From: a virus
Length of the DNA: 56,985 nt
Virus record (IMG/VR): IMGVR_UViG_3300033153_003349
Span: 1-56,985 of that record
Strand: one strand, 5' to 3'
Shown one piece after another: positions 31,911 through 41,368 of this stretch. The position numbers and the translations under genes were made by a program. Below the pieces are notes generated by a model, which made no database searches, had not been told where the DNA came from, and saw only the letters and a program-made list of their open reading frames with translations. The stretch's first letter is position 1; every line of letters starts with the position of its first letter.

Positions 31911-32440
31911 TAACTTAAAGCCTTTCTTCCTGAAGCTACCATAAGTCTAACTACATCATCAGCTAAATTTAATGTTGGGTCTTGAAGGTAATGAGGTTTC
32001 CTCCCCCCAGGATGATGATAAGTTAATGTTTCATGTTGGTCTGCTGCATACTCCGCACTATAGGCAATAACAAAACCAAAGTTACCTTTGGTTAACATGG
32101 ACAAATCACCTTTAGCTACTTCCCTATTCTGGCTAGTATTCTCAGCAGTACGAGCAACTTTAGCTTCAAAAGCTGCATCACCTTTAGCCCTAAATACTGT
32201 TTGTCTTGATGCTTGTCTTGTTATAAACGACCTACGTGGACCCATAAAGACTATAAACCCAGAAGCTCTTAAATTTCCTGTCTTAAGTGGCACTTCCTGG
32301 GCTGATTTCCTTAAAATAAGCAACCCACCTTGTAACATACCCTTTGCAGTATGATTCTCCACATCAGCCAATTTCCTCTGTAGATGCTTAACCGCTTGGG
32401 CTATGCCTTTTATCTCTATGTTTATCATCGGATTGCTCAT
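31910..32440 (-). CDS. HK97 gp10-like neck/tail completion protein
   Basis: A 176-aa protein with the gp10 family layout. It has an N-terminal helix (GIAQAVKHLQRKLADVE), AQEVPLKTGNLRASGFI, and FVIAYSAEYAADQHE, which closely fits the family's GxxYAxYVExG-type site. ATG 32440 is taken from the TAATG overlap with the preceding stop; the frame is open to GTG 32449. Such proteins form part of the head-tail joint. Confidence 0.8.
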   Translation of the reverse strand: MSNPMINIEIKGIAQAVKHLQRKLADVENHTAKGMLQGGLLILRKSAQEVPLKTGNLRASGFIVFMGPRRSFITRQASRQTVFRAKGDAAFEAKVARTAENTSQNREVAKGDLSMLTKGNFGFVIAYSAEYAADQHETLTYHHPGGRKPHYLQDPTLNLADDVVRLMVASGRKALS

Positions 32441-32778
32441 TACACCCACGCCTTATAAAAAACTGTAACACCTCTGATGCTATCACCTCTTAAAACATCT
32501 AAAATCTTTTCTGCTCCTTCAACTTGTCTTGGGTCTGTTTCTTTAGATACTCCTTCAAAAAGATACCCTTCGTTTTTAAGTTCAGAAGTAGACCAGATTT
32601 GTGCTTTAGAAGTAATATTCGATTGCATTTCTGAATCTAATAAAACAGTACTCTGTCTCCAATGTCCTTTTATTATGACAGGCTCACTTGGAACTATTTG
32701 ATTGTATCCATCTTTAGCATCTGGAGGCCAGTAAGTTAAATCTACGTATCGTCTAGTGACTTCTCTTAATAAGCTCAT
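32440..32778 (-). CDS. head-tail joining protein (head closure-like)
   Basis: A 112-aa protein (MSLLREVTRRYVDLTYWPPD...; IIKGHWRQSTVLLDSEMQS) located between the adaptor and gp10-like genes. Size, order and beta-rich character fit head closure (stopper) proteins. The start overlaps the previous stop in ATGA. The direct family signature is weak, so the call leans on order. Confidence 0.6.
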   Translation of the reverse strand: MSLLREVTRRYVDLTYWPPDAKDGYNQIVPSEPVIIKGHWRQSTVLLDSEMQSNITSKAQIWSTSELKNEGYLFEGVSKETDPRQVEGAEKILDVLRGDSIRGVTVFYKAWV

Positions 32779-33137
32779 AATACCTCAATAGACATTTGAG
32801 TTCTTTTACCACTTAACTTCTTTAAAATACCTGAAGGGTCAAGAAGGATTGCTTGCTGTCCATATTCAGTCTGTTCTAACCCTTTCCCTATCACACTATA
32901 ATACTTTTCTTTGATATCTTCTATCTGGATTTCACCTGCCCTGCGATTTTTAATAGTCGCAAAATGACAGGTTAACCAAATCCCAATTTCGGACAAGAGG
33001 CTATCACTGATTCCTATGTCGAGGAGGTACTGCTCTATGAGAGCTAAACTGGTAGCCTCAAAGTTTTTAAATTCTTTTTGGTCGATGTCTCCATCGTAAG
33101 TATCTTGTACCCTCTGAATAGGAATAGCAACAGCCAT
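32775..33137 (-). CDS. head-tail adaptor protein (DUF4054/gp6-like)
   Basis: A 120-aa protein with helical segments (ATSLALIEQYLLDIGISDSLL, GIWLTCHFATIKNRR) and IEDIKEKYYSV. The DUF4054-like pattern is typical of the first connector below the portal. ATG 33137 is preferred because GGAGG lies 5 nt before it; the ATG 12 nt upstream has no site. It follows the capsid gene block and precedes the closure protein. Confidence 0.7.
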   Translation of the reverse strand: MAVAIPIQRVQDTYDGDIDQKEFKNFEATSLALIEQYLLDIGISDSLLSEIGIWLTCHFATIKNRRAGEIQIEDIKEKYYSVIGKGLEQTEYGQQAILLDPSGILKKLSGKRTQMSIEVL

Positions 33138-33167
33138 CTTGTCCTCCATGGAATTTGGAGATAAGGA

Positions 33168-33488
33168 TTATTTGTCCTCATCTCCAGGTTTTGTTTCATC
33201 ACCTTTTTCTTCTTCTTCAGTGATTTCTTCACCTTCGGTTTCATCTTCTTTTCCGACAAACCCTTTGGATTTAGCTGCTGCTTTGGCGGCTACTGTTTTG
33301 GCTTTCTCTTGCTCTTGCTCATACTCAAGAGGAACAACTCTTCCTTCAACTACAAGCTCAGCAACATCAGCTTTCTTGCCTACATAAAAAATTTCACCAG
33401 CTACTGCACGACCTTTTTTCCCACCAGGTGTTGTATATAAATGAACCCCAGCTTTAAGGCGATAACCATATTTTCTATCACGTGCCAT
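33168..33488 (-). CDS. hypothetical protein with acidic tail, 106 aa
   Basis: Located between the major capsid gene and the first connector gene. The first 55 residues form a small basic beta domain (YGYRLKAGVHLYTTPGGKKG, RVVPLEYEQEQEK). Then come an Ala/Lys helix and an acidic end (ETEGEEITEEEEKGDE). Similar small proteins occur at this place in many phages, but no role is established. ATG 33488 has GAGGAG upstream. Confidence 0.7.
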   Translation of the reverse strand: MARDRKYGYRLKAGVHLYTTPGGKKGRAVAGEIFYVGKKADVAELVVEGRVVPLEYEQEQEKAKTVAAKAAAKSKGFVGKEDETEGEEITEEEEKGDETKPGDEDK

Positions 33489-33512
33489 AAAAAACTCCTC
33501 AACTGTTAAATG

Positions 33513-34502
33513 TTATGCTGCGGACCAATCGAAAATCGGACAAATACCGTTTCCGTCTACTTTCAAACGAGGAACCATAGAACCGATAACCTTGAACCGT
33601 GTTTCCATACCACCAACCTCATCCCACTGAATATTAACAACATCAGAAGCAATTGCAATATCTACAGTTTGACGACTCATCTCAACAACAGACAAATGGT
33701 CATTGGTAATTTGAGAAGAAGGCTTAATAGCAGCGATTTCCTCATTATCAAGAATACGTTTTAACAAAGTTCTTTCGGACTCAGCTTTATAATCCTCACG
33801 GAGAGACTTCATCCAATTTAAAGGTACATAAAAACTGTAAGGTCCATCGGATTCAAGCAAATCTGCCTGAGCTAAAACGGCCTGTACATCAGTAAGAATC
33901 TGAGCGGCAGTTGCAGTTCCGTCCCAAGCACCACCAGCAAGAGTGCCAGTAACTCGTGAAGGGAATGTGAAATAGCCGTAGATTAAACGACCAGAAACAT
34001 TCAGACTAACACCATTAAACAACATATTTTCAATGGCTTGGAAAACCTTTTTACTTGCTGCCTCTGATTGCAGGGTATCAAGAGAAGTTCCATGATTCCT
34101 TGCAGCCATAATGCGTCTGATGTCGTAACGAAAATCTTTGTAGATTAACGGAACAGGAACACCATCAAGGTCAAAGGTCAGAGTATCTTCTCTCGCTTGC
34201 GAGGAAGGACTCATACTAATTGTAGCAGGGGTTATATCATTAATTCTTTCCCACTCTGCCATCACAACACCAATATTGCCCAGGTTGTATGTGAGGCTCC
34301 TGGAGATTAAATCCTCTACAGCATTCAAAGTAACTTTCCGCAATTCAACAAGAGTACGGTCAAGGAGCAACCATTCATCTTTCCGAAGCAAAGAGTTAGT
34401 TCTCATACCCACAGAATCTAATTCCATATTGTTCACCAGCAAACGTCTCATCACGCTTTGGCTGAAGAAGTTACCTGTTAAAGGCGCATATAATTCGTTC
34501 AT
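33513..34502 (-). CDS. major capsid protein, HK97 fold, encapsulin-like
   Basis: Forms the icosahedral shell. The 329-aa sequence has an N-terminal region (LTGNFFSQSVMRRLLVNNMEL) and then DLISRSLTYNLGNIGVVMAEWERIND. The family-like middle is PLIYKDFRYDIRRIMAARNHGTSLDT, followed by SFYVPLNWMKSLREDYKAESERTL, and the end GNGICPIFDWSA. The pattern is that of encapsulin-like (linocin-related) phage capsid proteins rather than lambda or HK97 proteins with a cleaved delta domain. It follows the decoration and protease/scaffold genes. ATG 34502 has AAGGAGGAG upstream. Confidence 0.9.
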   Translation of the reverse strand: MNELYAPLTGNFFSQSVMRRLLVNNMELDSVGMRTNSLLRKDEWLLLDRTLVELRKVTLNAVEDLISRSLTYNLGNIGVVMAEWERINDITPATISMSPSSQAREDTLTFDLDGVPVPLIYKDFRYDIRRIMAARNHGTSLDTLQSEAASKKVFQAIENMLFNGVSLNVSGRLIYGYFTFPSRVTGTLAGGAWDGTATAAQILTDVQAVLAQADLLESDGPYSFYVPLNWMKSLREDYKAESERTLLKRILDNEEIAAIKPSSQITNDHLSVVEMSRQTVDIAIASDVVNIQWDEVGGMETRFKVIGSMVPRLKVDGNGICPIFDWSAA

Positions 34503-34512
34503 CTTCTCCTCC

Positions 34513-34935
34513 TTACAGGATTTCTACAACAATGCGAGCTTCAGCACTTGTTGTGGTTACGGCTTCTTTAGCAATAGCTACAGCAACATCAGAACCTACA
34601 GCTTTCAAGAAACCTCCAGTGGTGAAAGAAAGAATAGCACCAATGGCGATTGTTTGTGATTGTGCTAAAATAGCACTAACTTCGTCACCTTGGCGGAAAA
34701 CACCATAATGCACATTTTCTTCAGGCTCGTAAGCGTGATCAATATCATCACCCAACATACCATTTTCCAAAGCGAAAGACTTAGCATAAACAGTAGCTAC
34801 AGAAGCAATCAAAGCCCCTGTACTATCTTCCACAACACCTATCCCAGGAAGAATGGTGACGGCAGCTTTTGCAGGCAATTCCTTGTGAATCGGAATACCT
34901 TTAATGGTGACGGTTTCATAAGTTGTCTTTGACAT
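34513..34935 (-). CDS. capsid decoration-like protein, 140 aa
   Basis: The protein is short, with few aromatic residues and beta-rich. It has FRQGDEVSAILAQSQTIAIGAILSF followed by GGFLKAV and AEARIVVEIL, like small head-decoration or cement proteins. It lies directly upstream of the major capsid gene. ATG 34935 is favoured since GGAGG is 6 nt before it; a TTG at 34941 is also in frame. Confidence 0.7.
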   Translation of the reverse strand: MSKTTYETVTIKGIPIHKELPAKAAVTILPGIGVVEDSTGALIASVATVYAKSFALENGMLGDDIDHAYEPEENVHYGVFRQGDEVSAILAQSQTIAIGAILSFTTGGFLKAVGSDVAVAIAKEAVTTTSAEARIVVEIL

Positions 34936-34947
34936 CGTCAACCTCCA

Positions 34948-36438
34948 TTAATTTTTGTTAATATCAGCTTTAATGACACTTGGGGGGGCAGGCATATCTT
35001 CCGTGTTGTTATCCACGTTCGCCATTGGTCCGCCAAAGCCAAAAAAGTTTTGATCTGGGGAGATGCCTGAGTCCTGCAACATTTTCTCAAGAATGTTGAC
35101 TTCTAATGCTTCCAACACTTCTTTAGAAAACTGGTTGTTAGGTACAAGCGTTAATTGTGCGACTAACTGAGTCTTTCTCTCATTAGTCTTGTTTGCCTCA
35201 AGAACCTTAGACACAGTTTCGGAAACTGTATCGCTGACGATTTTAGCAACATCGTTAGCAGTCAAAGGCTTTACTTCTGAATCATCTGCTTTTGCAGGCT
35301 CAGCTTTCGCAGGCTCAGCTTCAGCATTTACTTCAGGAGTAACAGGCGGGGTAGAATCAGCTTGATTAGCTTTGGGTGGCTCCTCTGTGGAGGCAGGAGC
35401 AACTTCCATCTTATCCAGCTGTTCTTCATTCAACGACATAAGCCATTCTCTGTCACCTTCGACAAATTTTGTACTTTCGCAGTTGATTAGCAAATCCACT
35501 TTTTCTTTCATGGGTTCGCCTCCTTTTTGGTTAATGGTTAAAGGTTCGTATGTTACGACCTTCTTAACTTCAGTTTTATCACTTCCTAAATCTACTTTAT
35601 CATCAGCACTAATCTGATAAGATACTCTAAAGAACTTACCATCTACTTTATAAAGTACATAACTATTATACACATCTGCAAGCCAAAAATCGAAAGTTTC
35701 CACATTCTCTAGTTTAGCCACAGAATCATATAAAAGAGAAGTAATCTGATCGAAACTTAATTCATTAACGAAAGGCTGTTCCCTTAAATCATTCGTAGCA
35801 GGAACAACTATTTCTTCTTTGGAAATTACATCTTTCAATTTGTCCAAAAGTGACTTCTTCACATCATTACCCTCCTTTACATTTGTACGTGGAGCACCAC
35901 ATCCATCCTCTATACTACACGCCCCTTTAGCAAAAGGCAATAAAGCAAGGTGGTCTGGTACCATATTTCTTTGTATTCCTTTATACGTCTTTCCTTGTTC
36001 AGTTCCTCCTACAGCTTCTATCTGACTGAAGTACCCAGTAGAAACTTCAAGATTGTTATCATCTAACTTTGCCCGTATCTGCGTAAAAACTTCATCGTCT
36101 GAATCTAGCTTTTCTTTTTCAATCCAAAGATTACCTTTTAATTTCTTACCTTCTATTTTAGCATCAAAAAAGAATCCTGCAGAGTCATTAATAATCCCTG
36201 GTTTTTTAGCAGAGATATGGTCACCATTTATATTAACAGGGTGACCTATAGGCAGGGGTATTCCGTTCCAGGAATCAACCCATCTACCGAACTCTTCTTC
36301 AAGAGCAAGCCATCCATTAACAACTTGTTCCTGTAAAGCCACAACTGGAATAAGATAGTAATCAAGACCATTCATAGAATCAGTCTTAAAATCCCCCATT
36401 CCTACTTGTGAGTTTCTAAAAATTAATTGATTAATCAT
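34948..36438 (-). CDS. DUF2213-like prohead protease fused to scaffold region
   Basis: A 496-aa protein. The first about 200 residues follow the DUF2213-type protease pattern: GIPLPIGHPVN, a possible catalytic Ser in NNLEVSTGYFSQI, and RNMVPDHLALLPFAKGACS. A linker follows, and then the C-terminal about 150 residues are Ala/Glu/Pro-rich (EAEPAKAEPAKADDSEVKP) with a coiled-coil (AKIVSDTVSETVSKVLEAN). This is the character of an internal scaffold. One gene thus probably supplies both protease and scaffold. Capsid cleavage is not visible in the capsid sequence itself. ATG 36438 has AGGAG upstream. Confidence 0.8.
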   Translation of the reverse strand: MINQLIFRNSQVGMGDFKTDSMNGLDYYLIPVVALQEQVVNGWLALEEEFGRWVDSWNGIPLPIGHPVNINGDHISAKKPGIINDSAGFFFDAKIEGKKLKGNLWIEKEKLDSDDEVFTQIRAKLDDNNLEVSTGYFSQIEAVGGTEQGKTYKGIQRNMVPDHLALLPFAKGACSIEDGCGAPRTNVKEGNDVKKSLLDKLKDVISKEEIVVPATNDLREQPFVNELSFDQITSLLYDSVAKLENVETFDFWLADVYNSYVLYKVDGKFFRVSYQISADDKVDLGSDKTEVKKVVTYEPLTINQKGGEPMKEKVDLLINCESTKFVEGDREWLMSLNEEQLDKMEVAPASTEEPPKANQADSTPPVTPEVNAEAEPAKAEPAKADDSEVKPLTANDVAKIVSDTVSETVSKVLEANKTNERKTQLVAQLTLVPNNQFSKEVLEALEVNILEKMLQDSGISPDQNFFGFGGPMANVDNNTEDMPAPPSVIKADINKN

Positions 36439-37336
36439 AAGATTCTCCTAAAATTTGTTTCGCTTCTCTATCATACGGTAACCATGCACACCTACAATTT
36501 GGATGTACAGGAATCACTCCTCTTGCTTCTGCTATAGTAAAGATGGGTTTATTATCTCGTATCTTCTGACACACAGGACATACACCAAACCCTGCCGTAG
36601 TAAATTCAACATCTAATTCTACATCATAAACTCCAAAAGATTCAAAGTTATTAAGAGTAGCTTCAGCATGAGCTCTTATGATTTCTGTCCTTGCTAAAAC
36701 TCTTGATCTTGTCAACCCAATAGCATCAACTCTATTTACTAAATTCCTTGCTATCAATGCAGGACTATGCCCTCTTGCCATTCCATCTGTTAAAGTTCTT
36801 GCAATTTGTTGTGACATAGCAGAAGTAACCCCCCGCAACTCTTCAAAGGTTCTCGTATATAACAAACCTAATCTATCAATATGTATAGGAAATCTTATAA
36901 GGTCTTCAAACATAGGTAAAACAACTGTGGAGGCTACAACACCCCCCAACAATGAAGTGGCAGACCTAAGACCTCTTTCATATCCTTTCGATATATAAGC
37001 GTCTGCCCACCAGTCACCCCCTATAACAGCCTGAGGATTTAGTGTTGTTAATTCAAATATTCCTAATCGAATTTGTTCTTCTAGCCAAATAATAAAAGCA
37101 GCAACCTTTTCAGGGTCATTTAAGAATTGGAATTGTCTAGGTACTAAATCTTGTTGAATAAAAGGATTCGTTCTAGGTAACAAGCCGAAAACATCTTGAG
37201 TAGTAATAGCAAATATAATACGTTTCTTTAACCACAAGAACCGTCTATTCATTTCTAGAACAAATTGATTCCGTATAGTTAAAGTACGGGTAGGGTCACC
37301 CTTCTTTATTATAGCATTAACTTGAATCTGTTCCAT
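36431..37336 (-). CDS. minor head protein (SPP1 gp7 / Mu gpF family)
   Basis: A 301-aa protein with the Mu F/SPP1 gp7 pattern. It has a helical N-half, then TRSRVLARTEIIRAHAEATL and a zinc-type motif CPVCQKIRDN...HPNCRCAW at about 254-288. This family sits at the portal vertex, and a few copies go into the head with the DNA. It directly follows the portal gene, with TAATG overlap at 37336. The C-terminal DUF-type cysteine cluster makes the identification firm. Confidence 0.9.
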   Translation of the reverse strand: MEQIQVNAIIKKGDPTRTLTIRNQFVLEMNRRFLWLKKRIIFAITTQDVFGLLPRTNPFIQQDLVPRQFQFLNDPEKVAAFIIWLEEQIRLGIFELTTLNPQAVIGGDWWADAYISKGYERGLRSATSLLGGVVASTVVLPMFEDLIRFPIHIDRLGLLYTRTFEELRGVTSAMSQQIARTLTDGMARGHSPALIARNLVNRVDAIGLTRSRVLARTEIIRAHAEATLNNFESFGVYDVELDVEFTTAGFGVCPVCQKIRDNKPIFTIAEARGVIPVHPNCRCAWLPYDREAKQILGESYD

Positions 37337-38862
37337 TATCTTTTGCCTTGCCTTGCTCTTACTACTTCACTGACAGGATTATTTCTATCCTCTACTGGGA
37401 GTGTTCCTTGGTCTAACTCCATTTTCTTTAAATCAGCTTCCATTTGCTTTTCTTCTTTTTCAAGTTCTTTGGCTCTTTCTTCTCTTTCCTTTTCAATCTT
37501 TTTCATTATATCAGGAGTAACACCTAAAAACTCAGTAAGAAAAACATTGGGAGGAAGAATATCTTCAGAGCCTTCTGCTCTTGAATAATTAGCGAGTGAC
37601 TCTGTTTGTATTCTGACTAAATTTGCTTTGTCTTTCGCACTAGGTAAATATATATCAGGCCATTCGACTACATATGCTACATCAGGAACAATTTCATATT
37701 CTTGTAAATGATTAACAAATGCTTTTAATATCCATGGGTCTGCAAAATCTTCTCGTCTTTCATCAACAGCACTTCTCCAATTTTTATCATCTTGTTCTGA
37801 AGAAGCCTCTCCTCCTCCGCTACCCGTCAATAACCTTATTGGCATCTTTGTTGTTCCTGCTACTATACTTAATAATACTTGATAATGGTCTGCTGGAGAA
37901 GATAACTGAGGAGTTATACTATCAACACTAATTCCTTGTAACTTTAAATACCGTCTGAGTCCGTGCATAAACTCATCAATTTCTACACCCATTTGAGCAC
38001 GCTTTTCATCAGTTAATTCTGCATCTGCATCAGCATTAAAAGCTAAACCAAAGAAAGCTCCTTGCCAATACATCTCCGCAGAACCTCCAACTACTTTCTG
38101 TATATCAAGAAAACGATTAAATATTGCTTGCAAAGCAGGGATACCAAATATATCATCTTCAAGTAATCCTTCTGCTACATGGAGAACTCTTGAAGCATGA
38201 ACTAATGCTTTTGCTGGAAGATTTGATTTTCTAGGAATACCCCCAGGTATGGCTGCTATATCTGTGGTACTAAAAGTTATCTCATAAATTTCAGGCTTGC
38301 CGTAGTTGTCACTTCGTTTATCTGTATTATACGCTTTAATCTCTGCATGGTTCTGACCTCTTGGAAGTAAGTATAGTAACTTAGCTTTTTTAGTAAGAGG
38401 TTTTTTCAAAGAACCTGTATCTTCAGTTACATCATTAAAGCCCATATATAATGCAGCATACTCACCTATACGACTTAATTTATCAACTCTATTAAAGTAA
38501 GAATAAATTTTTTGTTCCTCAACTAGAGTTGTCCATGCCTCATTAAATTTATTACTTTCTTCAAATTTCTTTTCTTTTTCATACACAAGAGGTTTATCTC
38601 TCCAAGTAGCATCTGGGTAAGCATCTATAACTCTTGAAGCTAAATCCCCTCTTTTATAAAGGTCATAAAAATATTCATAAATTAACCTAGTAGGGTACCC
38701 AAGTGATTCATAATAATTTCGTTTACCATCAAACCCCATAAGACCTGAATCCATCATAGCTCTTAAATCCATACGAGGAATTAATGTAGATTCATTAGCT
38801 GCCATAGCCTTCATAGTTAATGAATCTTTTACATCTCTTGGGTTTATTACTCTTGTTTTCAT
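37336..38862 (-). CDS. portal protein (DUF1073 family)
   Basis: A 508-aa portal: the dodecameric ring through which DNA enters. The DUF1073-type pattern includes YEYFYDLYKRGDLASRVID, ALYMGFNDV, IYEITFSTTD, VHASRVLHVAEG and LTGSGGGEASSEQDDKNW. The C-terminal about 60 residues are a charged coil (IEKEREERAKELEKEEKQME). I start at ATG 38862, in a TAATG overlap with the terminase stop; an in-frame TTG at 38868 is less likely. It lies between terminase and the minor head protein, as is usual. Confidence 0.9.
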   Translation of the reverse strand: MKTRVINPRDVKDSLTMKAMAANESTLIPRMDLRAMMDSGLMGFDGKRNYYESLGYPTRLIYEYFYDLYKRGDLASRVIDAYPDATWRDKPLVYEKEKKFEESNKFNEAWTTLVEEQKIYSYFNRVDKLSRIGEYAALYMGFNDVTEDTGSLKKPLTKKAKLLYLLPRGQNHAEIKAYNTDKRSDNYGKPEIYEITFSTTDIAAIPGGIPRKSNLPAKALVHASRVLHVAEGLLEDDIFGIPALQAIFNRFLDIQKVVGGSAEMYWQGAFFGLAFNADADAELTDEKRAQMGVEIDEFMHGLRRYLKLQGISVDSITPQLSSPADHYQVLLSIVAGTTKMPIRLLTGSGGGEASSEQDDKNWRSAVDERREDFADPWILKAFVNHLQEYEIVPDVAYVVEWPDIYLPSAKDKANLVRIQTESLANYSRAEGSEDILPPNVFLTEFLGVTPDIMKKIEKEREERAKELEKEEKQMEADLKKMELDQGTLPVEDRNNPVSEVVRARQGKR

Positions 38863-40358
38863 TACCAAGTACCTGCTTTCTTAGTTTTGAATAATCCGTT
38901 AAAAGCACCTATAAAAGCAACAACTATATCATCATGGACAGTTTCTGGAAAGTCCTCAATCTCTTTTAAGAATTGATAGTTCCATTTGCCTTCAATAATT
39001 TTTATGTTATTTGCTTTAGCTTGGGCTGCCACAGGTCTAACCATCGCCTCAGTCTTTGTTATCTTTGGCTTTGCTTTTGCGTTATACCCTAATAATTTTC
39101 TGATTAAATGTTGCACTTCGGTTTTCCCACTAGCTGCTGGTTCTTGCTCTAAATGAATATGGGTTCTTTGTGTATCTTGTTTGGCTGTATTTAAAATCCT
39201 GGTTTCAACTATTCCTGGGTTCTCCCTAAAACGTACCATGTCATGTACGTACAAAAACCCATCATAATCTATACTCATCTTAATGCCTACTGTCCAGTCA
39301 GGGTCAGGATTCTTTTCACTCTTTGCTGTGGCTGCTCTATCCCAAAACCTTACTGTCTTTTTCATCCTTGCAGGAAGCGCAGGAAGGATTTCAAACATAT
39401 CCTTTTTAAAATACATACCCGCACTTGGTCTGACATTCCAGTTACCTTTGCGTAACCGCATGAAGTCAATATAACCTAAAGAATTAAGATTAGCAACATA
39501 AGATGGGTCTTTTTCGATTAACTTTTTATTGTCTTCCAGACGAGCATGAATGAATGTTATTGTCTTTACGTTCTGGTCGATAGCTTCTTGGAATGTAACT
39601 TCGTAGCTCTTAGAGTATAGTTCTAAATAATCATTCCATATATCTAATAGCTCATCCATTGTGTTATACTGATTCCATTCGCCTTTATCTACAATCATAA
39701 AACGAACAATCCCACAACGTTCTTTGATTACATACCCATCTGTTTCTTTATTATCGGGAGTATCATATATCCACCAGTCAATTAGCTCTCTTACAAACGA
39801 ATCAGGGTCAGGATTACAAGTAGCCCGTACCAACCCACGGACACCAGACATAGACCTGTTTCTTGAAAGTAAATAAGTAAACTGGGTTTTAGTAAAATGT
39901 GTTAATTCATCAAATCCGATGTAAGCATAAGCCCCGCCCTGGTGGTCAAGTTTATTCTTCTCATGCTCTAAATGTGAAAAGGTTATTTTTGCTATAACCT
40001 TTTCTTGTTTTTCATCTGTATGAAATCTCCACTGCAAATCCGAAACTCGCATCTCAGCATTATCAAAATTAGAATACATTTCAATAGCACCGTCCCACAA
40101 ACCTCCTGGAGTCTTAATCTGCTTAGAAGTACGTCTAAATATGATAGCATCAAAACTAGGAATACCTACATAAGCTAAAGGAATAAACTCAAGACCCCAA
40201 GATTTACCTCCTCCTGCCTCACCTCCATATATAACTATGTCGGCAAGAGAAGCCACGAACTCTGTCTGTGGACCTTCCTGGGGTTCTATTATCTCAACAT
40301 CTTCCCCATAGTCCTGGACGTCAGTTTCATATTGTATTACTTGGGCAGCGACACTCAT
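38862..40358 (-). CDS. terminase large subunit
   Basis: The 498-aa packaging motor. The ATPase part has Walker A GGEAGGGKS (about 45-53), the arginine-rich IIFRRTSKQ, Walker B AYAYIGFDELTHF and motif III RATCNPD. The nuclease part has FWDRAATAKSEKNPDPDWT with the expected acidic residues, then EQEPAASGKTE and a late HDDIVVAF. It uses the head end of the gene order next to the portal. No small terminase gene is visible upstream, where the lysis amidase stands instead. ATG 40358 directly follows the amidase stop. Confidence 0.95.
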   Translation of the reverse strand: MSVAAQVIQYETDVQDYGEDVEIIEPQEGPQTEFVASLADIVIYGGEAGGGKSWGLEFIPLAYVGIPSFDAIIFRRTSKQIKTPGGLWDGAIEMYSNFDNAEMRVSDLQWRFHTDEKQEKVIAKITFSHLEHEKNKLDHQGGAYAYIGFDELTHFTKTQFTYLLSRNRSMSGVRGLVRATCNPDPDSFVRELIDWWIYDTPDNKETDGYVIKERCGIVRFMIVDKGEWNQYNTMDELLDIWNDYLELYSKSYEVTFQEAIDQNVKTITFIHARLEDNKKLIEKDPSYVANLNSLGYIDFMRLRKGNWNVRPSAGMYFKKDMFEILPALPARMKKTVRFWDRAATAKSEKNPDPDWTVGIKMSIDYDGFLYVHDMVRFRENPGIVETRILNTAKQDTQRTHIHLEQEPAASGKTEVQHLIRKLLGYNAKAKPKITKTEAMVRPVAAQAKANNIKIIEGKWNYQFLKEIEDFPETVHDDIVVAFIGAFNGLFKTKKAGTW

Positions 40359-41009
40359 TTAGACTTTATTCCTTTTTCTTTTATGTCCTGATTCTTCCCG
40401 TTCTACAAAATCATCAAGTTCTTTTGGTTCTTTTGTTATTTTCTTTGCTCCGAAGTATTTGTCAAGACCTTTAACAACGGCATCAACAAATCCTTGTTTA
40501 TATTTATCGGATAAAAGTAAATCACGATCTAAAGGATTAGACAAAAACCCCATCTCTATCAAAATGGAAGGCATCTTTGTATCACTCAAAACAGTAAAAT
40601 TAGCTTCACGGATTTTACTCCATTTACTTTCTCGGTCTGCTTCTGTTTTATAAACTTCATAAATTTTGGGGAAAATTGCTTCCGCTAACTTCTTTCCTTT
40701 TTCAGAACCGAAGTAATGGAATATATGACAACCGTGAGGACGCTCTGTAACGTATGAATCGCAATGTAACGATATAAAGATGTCCGTATCGTATCCATTT
40801 GCAACAGAAGCTCTATCACCTAGCTGCAAAGTACGGTCATGTAGTCGGGTAGTTCTCGCTATATACCCTTTTTCTCTTAAACCGACATCAAGAGCCTTTA
40901 AATAGTCTAAGGTGATATCTTTTTCTTTTGCTCCTCGGTGAACAGTTCCTGGGTCATCTCCCCCATGTCCTGCGTCAATAGTAATGCTGCTGTCTTTTCT
41001 GTCTGTCAT
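40359..41009 (-). CDS. endolysin: zinc N-acetylmuramoyl-L-alanine amidase (Amidase_3)
   Basis: Cuts the amide bond between MurNAc and the peptide stem of peptidoglycan. The 216-aa protein has the zinc ligands His15 (DAGHGG), Glu29 (AKEKDITLD) and His82 (SLHCDS), plus the catalytic glutamate in LIEMGFLSN (about 150). A lysine/arginine-rich tail of about 30 residues (EPKELDDFVEREESGHKRKR) follows the domain. There is no signal peptide, so it would need a holin. ATG 41009 has GGAGG upstream. The neighbouring u-spanin and membrane genes make a lysis cassette. Confidence 0.92.
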   Translation of the reverse strand: MTDRKDSSITIDAGHGGDDPGTVHRGAKEKDITLDYLKALDVGLREKGYIARTTRLHDRTLQLGDRASVANGYDTDIFISLHCDSYVTERPHGCHIFHYFGSEKGKKLAEAIFPKIYEVYKTEADRESKWSKIREANFTVLSDTKMPSILIEMGFLSNPLDRDLLLSDKYKQGFVDAVVKGLDKYFGAKKITKEPKELDDFVEREESGHKRKRNKV

Positions 41010-41012
41010 GAT

Positions 41013-41366
41013 TTATGCCTCCGAATTGTTTGTTTTACGCCTTGCTCGTTTATCACTTGTTCTTGTGTACAAAAGCCAGAAAGAAAGAATTAACTGAGCT
41101 ATCATAATAACAATTATGTTCCTCCCCATTCCTGACATATCCTGTCTAAACTCTGTATTAAGTCTCACAGCCGTAACTAACCCATCTTTGTCTCCTATAC
41201 CAGTAAACATAACTAAATCAAATTTATCATTTAATTTATCAAGTTTAGCATTCAAGGCTTTATGTGATAAATCATTTCTCTCTATAAACTTGTCCATATG
41301 AACAGGCTTATTTGTCTGTCCTGATAAAATTCCTGCAAATAATATTACTGCTAATATCCACTTCAT
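41013..41366 (-). CDS. small membrane protein of lysis cassette, 117 aa
   Basis: N-terminal hydrophobic segment MKWILAVILFAGILSGQ (signal peptide or anchor), a charged coiled middle (HMDKFIERNDLSHKALNAKLDKLNDKFDL), and a transmembrane segment near the C-terminus (NIIVIMIAQLILSFWLL). A basic tail ends the protein. The layout would fit a holin, antiholin or spanin accessory, but no family is recognised. It lies between the u-spanin candidate and the amidase, with only 2-3 nt to each. Confidence 0.65.
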   Translation of the reverse strand: MKWILAVILFAGILSGQTNKPVHMDKFIERNDLSHKALNAKLDKLNDKFDLVMFTGIGDKDGLVTAVRLNTEFRQDMSGMGRNIIVIMIAQLILSFWLLYTRTSDKRARRKTNNSEA

Positions 41367-41368
41367 AA

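Noticed and set aside
33044-33259. 71-aa minus-strand frame overlapping two connector-region genes
   Set aside because: A shifted frame covering the acidic tail of the 106-aa protein and the start of the adaptor gene; both of those have proper binding sites.
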